Assembly (NCBI GenBank): GCA_944990035.1
Contig: CALYLX010000150.1
Span: forward strand, 682,001 to 746,000
Length of the DNA: 64,000 nt
Direction: 5' to 3'
From: Clitopilus passeckerianus
Taxonomy: Eukaryota; Basidiomycota; Agaricomycetes; Agaricales; Entolomataceae
The position numbers and the translations under genes were made by a program. This document shows, in pieces, positions 36,101 to 46,735 of the stretch (its first letter is position 1; every line of letters begins with the position of its first letter). The notes below the pieces were generated by a model. The model was not told where the DNA came from. It did no database searches and saw nothing but the letters and a program-made list of their open reading frames with translations.

Positions 36101-37673
36101 TCAAAGATACAGCAAGATTGGCATGTCAGCTGGGAAAGTTAAGCGAGTCTACATGAAGAGAGCATTTCCTGAAGGTAGTTTAAATTCTAGTCTTACCTCT
36201 TTGAGGCTCAAACTTTGGTAGACGACCACCCGCACTTTCTACAATCTGCAGCAGAGCTAGCAAGTGCCCTCCGAAGCACCATCTTTGTGGACCAGGTTGT
36301 GTATCCCTTCGCTCAGAAGCAAGACATCCTCAATTTGCTTGAAGAACATATCACGGAAAACCTTGTTAAGGCTTGCCCCTTCCCCCTTACACCTTGGCTG
36401 TCTGTGTAACCATTTCTCCCCCAGATTGACAAGGACTTTACCGCCAAACGGTTGGCATTCCTCAAGGTTCCATTCTGTCGACCATACTATGTGCATTCTT
36501 CTACGGTGACCTGGAGAAACGGCATTCAATGCGCTTCCGAGACAATCATGGGAGCTTGCTTCTTCGCCTCGTCGACGATTACCTTTTCATGACAACCAGC
36601 CTGTCCACGGCTAAAGATTTTCTGAATATGATGAATCAAGGTTTGTGTTTCGTCAATAATTGACATATTCGACCCTGACCTCGATGCCTGCGTCTCGTAG
36701 GACACCCCGAATACGGATGCTTCATATCGAAGGACAAGACCCTAACGAATTTTGACTACGACTCTCAAATTATGTCAGTCACGACGCCGAAACAACAAAG
36801 TACCCATATTTCAAGTCACCGGTCACCATTTCCGTGCTAACTATCGCGGACTAGGCTTTCCCTGGTGTGGCTTCATGATCAATATGCAGGACCTGTCAGT
36901 AACGGCAGACTATACCAGATACCACGGAAAACGTAAGTGTCAGTTCGTTCTCTATAGAGCAAGTCTGATACTGGTGCTTTCCTGTAGAACTCGCAGATTC
37001 TCTTACAATCAATAGAACCCGTCGCCCTGGGACAAGTTTCGTTCAGAAAATGCTTTGGTACGAGAAGTGGCCTACAAGGTTCTCTTGATCCCATATTGAT
37101 ATAATTGTCTGTTCCAGGTCTGCAAGATCCAGATCCCACCCTATCTATTTCGACAGGATACTCAACAGCGACGACGTGGCCTATCTCAATGTCTTTCAGA
37201 ACTTCATGCTCTGCGCGTTAAAGATGAATAGTTATGTGCGTTCTTGGGGTATGAAGCCTGGAAGGATGTCCAGCTTCATTGCAGGTGAATGACGCAATGC
37301 CTACTTTTGGCCCTCTTCGACTCATATCCATCTAGATACGGTGCAAAAGGTTCTAAACGCGTCATATTCTGCATTGAGAGGGAAAGCTATCAGATTGAAA
37401 GCAAGTGAAGGGAAGGAGCATCAACGTCTGCAGAAAAGTGCCGTGTTCTGGTACGATGTTTGCTCCAGAATTACTTGCAATGGCTAAATGTGCATCTACA
37501 GGCTTGGGACCAAAGCGTTCTACATGGTTTTGAGCCGGAACGCCTTACGGTATGCATCGGTGCTTCGAGGGCTAAGGGCGGTGTTGGCAAGGCCGCGTAG
37601 CAGAGGGTATGGAAAGAGATTTGCGACGCTGGTTCAAGAAGGCTGTAAAGACTTCGATCTGATACTACCGTAG
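33133..37673 (+). CDS. TERT: Telomerase reverse transcriptase catalytic subunit
   Basis: The catalytic protein of telomerase, which extends chromosome ends from its RNA template. About 24 small exons spread over 4.5 kb. Conserved blocks in order: MAARQSLTLPILSKYFTTV and DTELYEAFLNTSYVG; RIGDDAMLHLLSDTSIFISL; PADVVFSRSRIFYSRPR; CP/T region YFDSFVMGLLKTNFYITEAS then FRQDDWESL; motif 2 LLPKETGVRPIVNLRRRQ; motif A FVKVDVQACFDTID; motif B' YRQTVGIPQGSILSTILCAF; motif C LLRLVDDYLFM with the catalytic aspartates; motif D GCFISKDKTL; motif E FPWCGFMINM. One base is missing at the TTT run 36437-36439, just before motif B'. A tandem GCAGCAG acceptor follows exon 1 (donor at 33385). The gene starts 168 bases from the divergent 32965 gene. 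Confidence 0.93.
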
Positions 37674-37847
37674 TGCGCCGGTAGAATGACGACAGGACTT
37701 GGTTGACTAAGGACATATGGTTTTTGCGCAGTCCATACTCGTGACGCTCGGAGACCTTTCAAATCATTGGAAACGTTGAGAAATAGTGGACTGATTTGCG
37801 GTGGACCGGGTATTCGAGGTGCAAGCACTTGATTTCTGACCGCCATC

Positions 37848-38686
37848 ATGTCATTGGCAACAAAAGTCACGCCCTTTCGCTCGATAAGATTGCTCAGCAG
37901 ACACAGCACTGCGCCATTACTACAGCGTACCTTGTGCTATCGTATAAAAGGCTCGATTGCTTGTCCCCGAGCTGCCCGACATCTTCCAACTTACAGAGCG
38001 TTGAGCAGGCTATACTCTACATCCTCTTCTACTTCCACTACTATGTCTGAATCCGGATTCTACTCCCTCAAGGCTGAGCTGCCCAGCGGCAAGACCTACG
38101 ATTTCGCCGACTTGAAAGGAAAGACTGTCTTGATCGTTAACACCGCGTCTGCATGGTATGTCATCGAGCGCTTATTATTTCAGTTTACTGACATGGCGGC
38201 TGCAGCGGATTCACCCCTCAGTATAAAGGTCTTCAATCACTTTACGACAAGTACAAGGACCAGGGCTTCGTCATTCTCGGCTTCCCATGCAACCAGGTCA
38301 GTGCTTGGCCCACAGTTCCGTATTTCGCATCGCTGACATCGAGGTTTCCGTAGTTTGGTGGCCAAGAGCCTGGCTCTGACGACAATATCGCTGAATTCTG
38401 CACGCTCAACCACGGTGTCAGCTTCCCCTTGATGAGGAAATCTGAAGTAAACGGCGACAACACCAACGAAGTCTACCAATGGCTCAAGTCGGAGAAGGCC
38501 GGTCTCCTTGGTTTGACTAGGATCAAGGTTTGCTTTCCCTTGCGTTTAAGGCTGTAGCGAGTTCTGACTTTCTTACAGTGGAACTTTGAAAAGTTCCTTG
38601 TTGACAAAGAAGGCAAGGTTGTCAACCGATGGGCTTCGACAACCACACCAACTGCAATTGACGCCGAAGTCGCGAAGATCTTGTGA
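37848..38686 (+). CDS. Glutathione peroxidase (thiol-dependent, cysteine type)
   Basis: A glutathione/thioredoxin peroxidase that reduces hydroperoxides. Four exons (37848-38155, 38206-38296, 38354-38527, 38579-38686) sum to 226 codons plus stop. Active-site block [16 protein letters not shown] carries the catalytic cysteine (split by an intron); GFPCNQFGGQEP and WNFEKFLVD follow. The first ATG gives a basic, Arg-rich leader ([20 protein letters not shown]) typical of a mitochondrial presequence, while an in-frame ATG at 38042 before SESGFYSL would make a cytosolic form. Dual targeting by alternative start is therefore plausible. The start lies 174 bases after the telomerase stop. Confidence 0.9.
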
Positions 38687-38823
38687 CTCCCTGCCGAATC
38701 AAAGCTTTAGGAGAGGGACGGTCTAATTTCATTGTATTTTAGAGGGACACCCGAATCTGTAAATAATAATAACAATAATGAATAGGACCCATGAATTACA
38801 GCTGAGGATACCCGTAATCTCAA

Positions 38824-40284
38824 TCACACTTCCAAGAACAACCCAAGGGCTGTAATCCACCAGCCCCGATACAATGTTTTCCGGCCCTCTTCCCTAATAA
38901 TGGTCCTCATGCACTGGTATAACCCGTTATAAGGTTCTGTTTCTTCTCTTCTACTGGCATCAAAGACGCTGGTTAAAATCACACCTGTACAACATGGAGA
39001 TGTGACTTACTGTAGACCATCCGCCTCTTCCTCTGGAAGAACGACATCCCTAGCGACACAGGATTCTTCGGTGGCCGTCTCTTGCTCAGGTGCGGGTGAT
39101 TGCTCGTCGTCCACACCAGTGTGCTTGTCGCGGTTTTTACATGCCGCCCGGGAGGCATAAATCATGAAAATAACGTCAATGTGCGGAATCAAGACATGCG
39201 TCGCGTCAACAATATCCCTCAGTGGTCGATTCCAGGCCCCTGGGATGTATGGAAGGAATATGGCCGTGGCATTCAACAATGCGAGGATCGCAAAAGTGAC
39301 CTTGCTCTTGAATCCAAGGTCTTTCCAAGTAGAAATCCGCTGCGTATTTCTTTGCACGCATAGACGCGTTATTGCCATGTCCAAAGGCGCACATATGACG
39401 GTGCTGAGCGCAATGACGACCAGTTCCGCTAGAATGGCAAGCGGTACAGCCCATGGCTCTGGCCGCCAAGTAATATAGTAGAGGATGCCTTTTCGAAGTT
39501 CTCGGAGTAGATAGACGCGGTAGACGATGTTGATGAACATGGCAGCTGGAAATCCGGGGCTGAAAACGATTGGTAGAAGCTTTTTGGACAGTTCGTAGGG
39601 GGAGAACAGGGCTGCGAGGCTGACTTTGATGTTGGCCTCGTATATGGAGAGTTTGCTTTTAGTCGCAATGCATCTGTGATATCCAGGTTGCTTCAATAAG
39701 CGAATATGCGTTTGGGTAACGGAAGACTCACCGGTAGGTCCACACGAGTGCAAGGGTGTACCAGAAGTTGATTATAAAAGCTTGTGAAGGCGTTCGTTCC
39801 ATCGTCAGAGGGCCAGGCGTCAGGATGAGTTTGGGTGCTCCTTCCCAGCGAGGAACGCAGAGGTCTCGCCTGTGCAAATATCGGAGGAGAAGGAGGAAAA
39901 CAACAGGTACTAAGCACCGAATGACCGTCAGTACTTTTCTCCAGTCAGATTAATGTGAACTTACCGGAGCCCTTGTATAATCCATAAGGACCCTTCAAGA
40001 AAAAAGTGTCAGAATAATTACGCCCCAAGGAGACAGTGGCGAAAGGATTCAACCTCTGTTCTGTATATGCTCTTCGCAGTTCCGAAGAAGCCAGGGGACC
40101 TCCTAGTACTGTTTGAGCTCGCAGATTCTGCTTCGGCCTCGGTAACACTTCCTTCAGGCAGAGCAATCGCTGGCTTAGGGTGATAAGCAAGCCTCCACCT
40201 CACTATGGTGTTGGTAACTGGGAGTAAAACAATTGCCCAAAGGTAGGTGTCCAAGCAATTGAAGAGCCCCATGACGGGTGTCAC
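38824..40284 (-). CDS. Divergent mitochondrial-carrier-like membrane protein, copy A
   Basis: First member of the local paralog family. The first exon (40054-40284) starts MTPVMGLFNCLDTYLWAIVL and has IVRWRLAYHPKP; the next exon holds EGPYGLYKGS. The main exon carries SPYELSKKLLPIVFSPGFPA and several hydrophobic helices, CAPLDMAITRLCVQRNTQR (the degenerate carrier signature PxDxxxxR), and a polar acidic stretch. A stop at 39007 is avoided by a donor at about 39006; the last exon (to 38824) supplies PYNGLYQCMRTIIREEGRKT and LYRGWW, the C-terminal module seen in all copies. Carrier proteins normally have three such repeats of about 100 residues; here only parts are recognisable. Localisation to mitochondria is inferred from this likeness. 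Confidence 0.78.
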
Positions 40285-40575
40285 TGTTTCAGGAAACGTA
40301 GGGACGTGTCAAATAGTCGTCTGGTATTATGTATGTGTTGAACTCAGAGACTGCGGCACAGATACACGGAGGAAAGGTAAGGTCATATTGCGGCAACCGA
40401 CCTCAGTTGCGGCTTGATTTGGGCTTGGGCTTGATGGCTGCAGTCAACATCCTCATGATCTGATTCCCAACATGATCTTGAGAAAAACATTCAAATGCGA
40501 ATGGCCTTGGTCCACTAAGTATATTACAACGACACTATATTACAAAAAACCTATTTTACAAAATTCGTACATAAT

Positions 40576-43500
40576 TTAGCAACGTGGAGGAGAACGATAC
40601 CGGATGCAGTCGTCGCTTGGGTCTGTTTCCTTCTCTGCGATATAGATCAAATTGTGTCGTGCACGTTTAGCCACTCTATCGATACTGGAACCTGCACCTC
40701 TACTACACTCCTTCAGGCATTCCTTTAATGCCAGGCGCGCTCCTTCCCAATTCTCCTCTCGGATGTATACCTCGGCCAATTCGTCTAGGATTTGAGCGGC
40801 ATTGTACGGTAGCCCCGCCTTCCGGCCGAGATTTAGCGCAGTTTCGAGCGTTGCCACAAGCTCAGGGCCCCAATTATCGGAGGCTTTCATACATTGTGCA
40901 AGATGATAATGGAAGCTTCCGGTGTTAGGCAAGCCCTCTCTTTCGGTGAGGTCGAGTGCTTCATTGATGGAGGCACGAGCCTCCTCAACTTGGTCGGTCC
41001 AGAGGTAGTGGCTGATAATGCAGATCAAGCATTCTCGCAGATCCCACGGTCGATGAAGCGTGATGAAAGCTTCTCTGGCTTTCAAGAACTTGTCCAGAAT
41101 GTCTGGTATTTCAGGATCGAAACTCGAGGTGCACATCTGGAGAATCCGAGCCGTCCAGTATAACACCAGTCCGGATATTATGGGATCGTCCAGACTGTTT
41201 TCCCACCGTGATCTGGCCTCCTGTACACCAGACCGCAATTGGTTGGAATAGGTCCCTTTCGCCGCATATTCGCCCCTCGTCAAAACTCCCCAGAAATCCG
41301 CATCACATGCTCTCACCGGTTCTCCCAGGTCTAGAAAAAGCTTTCTGGCCACTTCGAATAGGGCAGATGCTGGGGCTATTTGCCACAGGCGAAATTTGAT
41401 TGCGGCCAAACAGTAGGTGGCCTTCGCCTCGTGCAAAGTCGCTTTAGCGTAGCGCGCCATGAAAGCCACGACTTGCTCAGCGACGTCAATACGTGGTCTC
41501 GTGTAGCATTGATAGGAGATGAAAGTGAGTAGAGCATCCAGCTGATCCACGGAGTAGGACACTGATCCTGCGGTGGTGAAGGGTAGTGGCCATTGGGTTT
41601 CTCGCGATGTTTGCAGCCTAGCTTGCAAAAATTCTGTCAGGATCGCTTGGATATTAGACTCCCGCGCTGCAATTGTTGGGAGAGAGGAGCCAAAAGTTGA
41701 GGCATTTGGTCCATCTATGATCGGCCGATGAGAGGCGAGAAAAGTAAAACAGGCATCATATATGGAAATCCGTATCTTGTCCGATATGCGTCCCCGTTGT
41801 TGCATATAAGATTGGACCACCGGAAGGATATAGAGATGCAGTCGTTTCTGTCCTTCAACAACTACATCCTGTGCCACGATCAATGCGGCATTTCGCAACG
41901 TACTAAGTGCTGCAAATTCCCATGAACCAATCCAGATGGATAGATCATCCCGGTAAACACCAGCGGGTAGCATCGAAAGGGCTTGGAGTAGTTCGATAGC
42001 GCCCGGGGAGCTGGTGACATATTTGCTCTTGACAGACAACTCAATAGAGCTATCCATTCCTCTGGTACCATCCTCGACATCGGATAACATCTTGGATCCG
42101 ATTGTACGCCATTGGATCAACATTTCCTTGGGTGAAGTAGTTGAATATCTAGCTTGGGTGGCCAGCAAGGTGACGGCATACGGTAGGCCCCCAATAGTTT
42201 CAAGGATGGTCTCTAGGTCCTCGCCTGCCTCGGCTTGTGGATCAATGGTAGTGTATATGTCCCAACAATCTTTTAGTGGCAGGATGCCGAGACGTTCTGT
42301 ATGCCAGTGAGTCAAAGGGGGAAACTCCGACCGCATAGTGAGTAGCAACGTGATACGGGGGAGTTTGTCGAGGGATTGCAGGATCTTCTTGGTCGAAGAC
42401 TGATCACCCTCAACAGGATGCCATGGTGTCTCGAAATTGTCCAAGACAAGCAGGCAGGGTTCGCCGCTACTTTGAAGTGTCGATATCACCGCGTGAAGAA
42501 CGTCTGCCTGCTTTGGAGCACCTAGACGTCGTGCAAGGTGGGCAAGTAGCGCATTTGGTGATCGTAGGCTGATACACGATATCCATAGGCATTTCTTCCT
42601 GAATTTGCCCTTGACAGCTTCATGTTCCATGACCCCTAAGGCAACTGAGGTCTTTCCCATCCCTCCAGGACCCAGTATGCATAAGCGCTGATGTTCAGCG
42701 TGTCCGCTTGCAAGGCTTGCTGCAACACGGTCTACGACCGCGTCCCGGCCGAGGAAAACGTCTGGGAGAGGAGGTGTCTCGACATGTGCTGCATTTAGGT
42801 CGCTCTCTTGTTGGCTACGTTCGATCATAGCGCGAATTTCGTCCACAGACATTTGCACCTGATCAACCTTCTGAGCAACGGCCGCGGTTAGCCCATAGAT
42901 GTCCTCGAGTTGATTCTGGATCTTGTTCAAGTCTTGAGCAGCATGGATGCCCCGTAGAGTCTAAAGAGGGATCAGCTGAAGACGCAAAGAAGCAAGGTAA
43001 GTTGTGGTCACCTGAAACCTAGCGACTCCATCCTGAAAAGTGTTGACACACTCTTCAATGGTCTTCAAATTGGCATCAGGGAGTAGAGTCGTTAGAACGA
43101 TATTCTGGTCGCTGATGGCCTGAAGTCGAGCCATTATCTTTTCAAGACAGCTGCAATGGAGCCAGTCAGGATACCGCCCCGATGATGATACAGCTCTGAA
43201 GGTTCACAGCTTCAATTCGTGCAGCTCTTCCATTAGATTTCGGGAGGACCTAAGTAGAGCATCGTCCTCTGGATCCTTGGCAATTTTGGCAATCACCACG
43301 AGGAAGCCTGCAACTCTGTTCTTCAACTCCTCCACCTTTTCTTGGACTTGGTTGATTGTCTGCAGCACAGAGTTAGTGATGAAAAACCACAGGTTTGTTT
43401 CAAGGGATCTACCTCGCATGTGTTCAATATTGAGAGCCCTATGCCGATAACCTCTTTAACCAATGGAACTCCCACAAGGCCAACTACTCCCGAAAGGATG

Positions 43501-43727
43501 TCAAGCGTCCGTTTCGTCGCTTCAAAGGCGTATTCTTTCTTCGATGGTACTGTATCATTCGAGGTCTCTGTTTTCCCAGAGAAATTGGGCTATTGAAGGA
43601 TGTTCAGAACGCCATTGTCTGGGTCCAGAGATAATGGACACACCGTGGCATCGCTAGTGGACTTATTGGGCTTCTTGCTCTTTCGTTTTCTTAGCCAGGG
43701 AAAGCAAGAAGATCCATGGCTATCCAT
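40576..43727 (-). CDS. NLR-type STAND protein: helical N-domain, NTPase, helical repeats
   Basis: Five exons (43644-43727, 43413-43589, 43208-43359, 43012-43150, 40576-42960) sum to 978 codons plus stop. The first 190 residues are helical (TLDILSGVVGLVGVPLVKEV, IAKIAKDPEDDALL, then a coiled segment to about residue 200) and resemble the MLKL/HeLo-like four-helix domains of mushroom NLRs. The NTPase domain has Walker A LGPGGMGKTS, Walker B LLVLDNFETP, a TMRSEFPP sensor region and GGLPYAV, as in NB-ARC/NACHT proteins. The rest (about 450 residues) is alpha-helical repeats of TPR type (for example AAQILDELAEVYIREENWEG). Such proteins work as ligand-triggered oligomers in fungal self/non-self recognition and cell death; this role is inferred. 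It lies between carrier-like copies A and B on the same strand. Confidence 0.87.
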
Positions 43728-44234
43728 GAGATTGTCGTAGTAGGCGAAAGAAAAGGCCTCGCGTATGCCTTAAGCAACACCAAGGCCGCCAAAGCCCCTG
43801 CGGGCCGTTGACGGTGGGCTGTTTATAGATGGAACGAGGCTGTGCCGTTCAGTGCATAACATGCATATGTGGTCAAGGTGCAATTGTGAAAGACTTTGTG
43901 TTGACTCTGAGTGAACTTGAGTGCGTGGTCACATAGCCTGGATTATCCTTATCAAATATATGGATGCAAGCCTTTTCGAGGCTTCATCCACACGCTCAAT
44001 ATGACATCCCAAGTTACCATGTGGACAGCATTGCCTGGCAGTGGTGGGCGTCTAAAACGAAGAGTGTGTGTGATAACGTTAAAGGTGGCTGTGTGATTTC
44101 CGCTGATCGCCGAACGCAAGATGATTGGCTGCCGATGGCCCAGAAAAGATGGGCAGTTTTTTCGTACACAATAATAATTCAAAGTCGACAAATCGAGTAC
44201 ACGAAATTGGTTCCACCGGAATTACGCTTCTCAA
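43728..44234. other. Region upstream of the NLR and downstream of copy B; no gene recognised
   Basis: About 510 bases between the NLR start and the end of copy B. No conserved frame; probably promoter of the NLR and terminator of copy B. Confidence 0.5.
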
Positions 44235-45631
44235 CTAGCCATAGAAGTACAGAACAAGGAAAGTCGACCACCATCCGCGATAGAATGCCCAGCACCCTTC
44301 CTCCTTCATTATCTTCCCTACACAATCAATAAAGCCAGTATAGGGCGACATTTCTGCTCCCCGCAATCTGTCATAAAAGTCCGGGATTAGAAACGCGTCT
44401 ACCAAAGTCAAAAGTGCGACACATACTCGATGACAGTCTCCGGGATTGCACCAGTTGCAGGGAATGGCAAGGGATCCAAGGCTTCCGAAATATCAATATC
44501 TTCCGGGTTCTCTACTCTAACAAGCTTTTCGTCTGTGGGTTCGCAGTTGACTTCCGTGGCAGCAGCTATATCTTGCTTCCATTCGCCCACATTCCGGGTC
44601 AGATAATGGATGTAGAGCGCTACGATCGATGTGACACCAGCCGGAATGGTTTGCATCAATACTTCGTACCGCATGTTGTAATCAACAAGGGTCCAGATGA
44701 ACATAGCGAGGTCTCCAAGAGCAACCGCTATGATTAGAGCTTTATTGAAAATATTCAAATTCTTCCAGATCGCAAGAACCCAGCCAATGATCGGGGAACG
44801 CTGGAGGTTCTTCTGCAGGCAAAGTCGAATAATGACGACATCGAGGGGGGCGCATATGAGGGATGCGAGGAAGACCACTGGTATATCATTGACGCCGAAC
44901 AGTGGCCGCCGATAGTAGTACGGAGACGTCGAGGGCACGAGCAACTCTCGCAGAGGTGAGAGGACGTGAAGTCGGAAAGCAAAGTTGAGGAATATGGCCA
45001 ACGCTAAACCCGGCGTCAGGAATACAGGGAGTAAGAGACGCTTGATTTCGTAGGGTGAGAACAAGATACGGAAGGCATCAAGAATGGGTGTGCGGAAAAC
45101 ACGAAGTTTCGCAGGGGTGGCAATTGTCCTACATGACCACAGGTCGTAAGTCGAGGGTCAACTTCAATTAATGTCGAGAAACTCGCACCTGTACAGCCAA
45201 ACCTGTCCCGGTAAAAGCACCATGTTGATCAAGAACGATAGTGAGAGGTCCCCAAAGCCCCATGTATTTGCATGGGCAGGTGAGATGAGAATTTGCAGGG
45301 GAAGACGGGCGAAGAGGAGCAGTCCGATAACGAAGGTGGGTACTGGCTCGCTTGTCAGTCTAGCTCTAGCTATGAGACAAAAACAAGAAGGCCTACCTAA
45401 GCCTTTGAACAACATTTGCCAACCCTCGACTCTCCATGTCTGCACAAAGACTTGAACGACCAGACTGGGGGAATTCCGTTTTCGCTGCCCAAAGATGCTG
45501 TCTCCCTCGTATGGCTCATCGTCCTCAAGCGCCGGGGGCGGCTTAGGGGTGTATGAAGCCCTAAGTCTGACCAGAGCCCCAGCGAAAGGGAGCAGCAGAA
45601 CCGTGAGAGGAAGGGCAAGGATATTCCACAT
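44235..45631 (-). CDS. Divergent mitochondrial-carrier-like membrane protein, copy B
   Basis: Second paralog, with the same exon plan as copy A. It starts MWNILALPLTVLLLPFAGAL and VRLRASYTPKPP, then RVEGWQMLFKGL. After an exon with hydrophobic helices ending VWLYR comes FSPYEIKRLLLPVFLTPGLA, CAPLDVVIIRLCLQKN and further spans. An in-frame stop at 44408 is bypassed by the donor GTATGT near 44423; the terminal exon gives SPYTGFIDCVGKIMKEEGCW and AFYRGWW, ending at 44235. Glu- and Asp-rich residues fill the linker. The start was chosen because it aligns with the starts of copies C, D and E. Confidence 0.78.
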
Positions 45632-46264
45632 ATTGTACTTGGGTCAGACTCAGATGAAGTCAGTTTACTTATAGTCAGATCACATTGATACAGCGAGGAG
45701 ATCGGAATGTAGACTGCTGTGCTGTAGCTAAGGTTGTGGTTGATCGTGGAATCGACGTGGAACCCAGGGAGGAGTACGAATATGGTGTAGCTCCGCGACA
45801 GATCGTCATGGTAAATCATATTGCTATGATCCAAAGGCGCAGCAAGAGCCGAGTGAACTGAGATGCGAGTGGGAGATGTGAGACCCAAGTGGCTGAAGAT
45901 AGGCTATAGTAGTTTATAAGAGCTTCACAATCATGATAGCGGTATCGAACTCCGTCTAGTTAAATGTATTGACTACCTTCCATAATGGCTCAGAAGGTAG
46001 TCACGGTGATGTGGTTCTCCAGGAGCTAGTAAGCCAGGCTGTGGTAAGGTTAGCCACAGACCTCCTCAGTGGACTATGGATACAAGGTAAGGCAATTTAG
46101 CGAGCCTCTTAGCATATATCGTCTTTCACTGGCAGAGTCAATATGACAGTACAGTCAGCGGTCTTCTTCGATCATGGCAGAAGGAAGCAGAAGGCAGATG
46201 CACTGCCACCCTCAAGCTGTCTCCAGAGCCATGAACGCGATTTGAGTTCTCCGCCACACGTACC
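45632..46264. other. Intergenic, about 630 bases; no intact gene recognised
   Basis: Divergent side of copy B. No frame matches the family's N-terminal or middle modules on the plus strand, although a family C-terminal exon follows directly at 46265. Confidence 0.4.
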
Positions 46265-46402
46265 TCTCTCAATCCTACCCAACCCATAAGACTAGGTAAC
46301 TGCCCCTATGACTGCTTTACCAGAATCATCGAAGAGGAAGGCTGGGGTACACTTTACAGAGGGTGGTGGATCATTCTTATAGGGCTGGTGGCACCCTCAT
46401 GA
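46265..46402 (+). pseudogene. Orphan C-terminal exon of the carrier-like family
   Basis: An open stretch reading CPYDCFTRIIEEEGWGTLYR followed by GWWIILIGLVAPS and a stop at 46400-46402. It matches the C-terminal module of copies A-E (P-Y-x-G/D-x-x-x-C-x-x-I-x-x-EEG-W-x-TLYRGWW). No upstream family sequence is recognisable within 600 bases, so this is probably the remnant of a sixth copy or a leftover from gene rearrangement. An unrecognised, strongly diverged 5' part cannot be excluded. Confidence 0.7.
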
Positions 46403-46735
46403 TTCCTGACCTGTGACTTGTCCGGTCTAGTCGCGTATCTTCCGCTTTAGACACGTTACAGTTGTAGTAAGTTCCAATAATTCGATCGTGACACCCAGAG
46501 CTTTTCTGAGGATGTGCGTGAATCACAAACGAAGTGGCGGTGTAATCTGCAAATCGGCCCTACCTCGGCCATCTCTTGGCGGCCCAGTTGAATCTTGACC
46601 ACCTCCACATGGTGTAGAGTATGTGCTGTGAAGGCCCAGTGTCAATGCAAGGGTCCGACGCCGCGTTTTTGCTCTGCCTGGGCCCACCGTAATCGTTTAA
46701 GTATGCCTGTCTGATCCCCACATCCAACTGTAATC
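46403..46735. other. Intergenic, about 330 bases; promoter region of copy C
   Basis: No frame or repeat recognised between the orphan exon and the start of copy C. Confidence 0.4.

Noticed and set aside
36440..36460. Missing G at the GG before GIPQG in telomerase
   Set aside because: The conserved YRQT before VGIPQG shows that the correct frame is already running at 36441; the missing base lies further upstream at 36437-36439.
33133..37673. Retrotransposon or LINE reverse transcriptase
   Set aside because: The motif set (telomerase-specific N-terminal blocks, CP/T region, YRQTVGIPQG, VDDYLF, motif E WCGFMIN) is that of telomerase; no integrase, RNase H or terminal repeats are seen.
38140..38215. 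Selenocysteine in the glutathione peroxidase
   Set aside because: The codon split by the intron is TGC (Cys), not TGA.
39006..39009. In-frame stop as the end of carrier-like copy A
   Set aside because: A GTAAGT donor overlaps it, and a downstream exon supplies the C-terminal module conserved in all other copies.
44408..44410. In-frame stop as the end of carrier-like copy B
   Set aside because: A GTATGT donor precedes it and the next exon carries the family C-terminal module.
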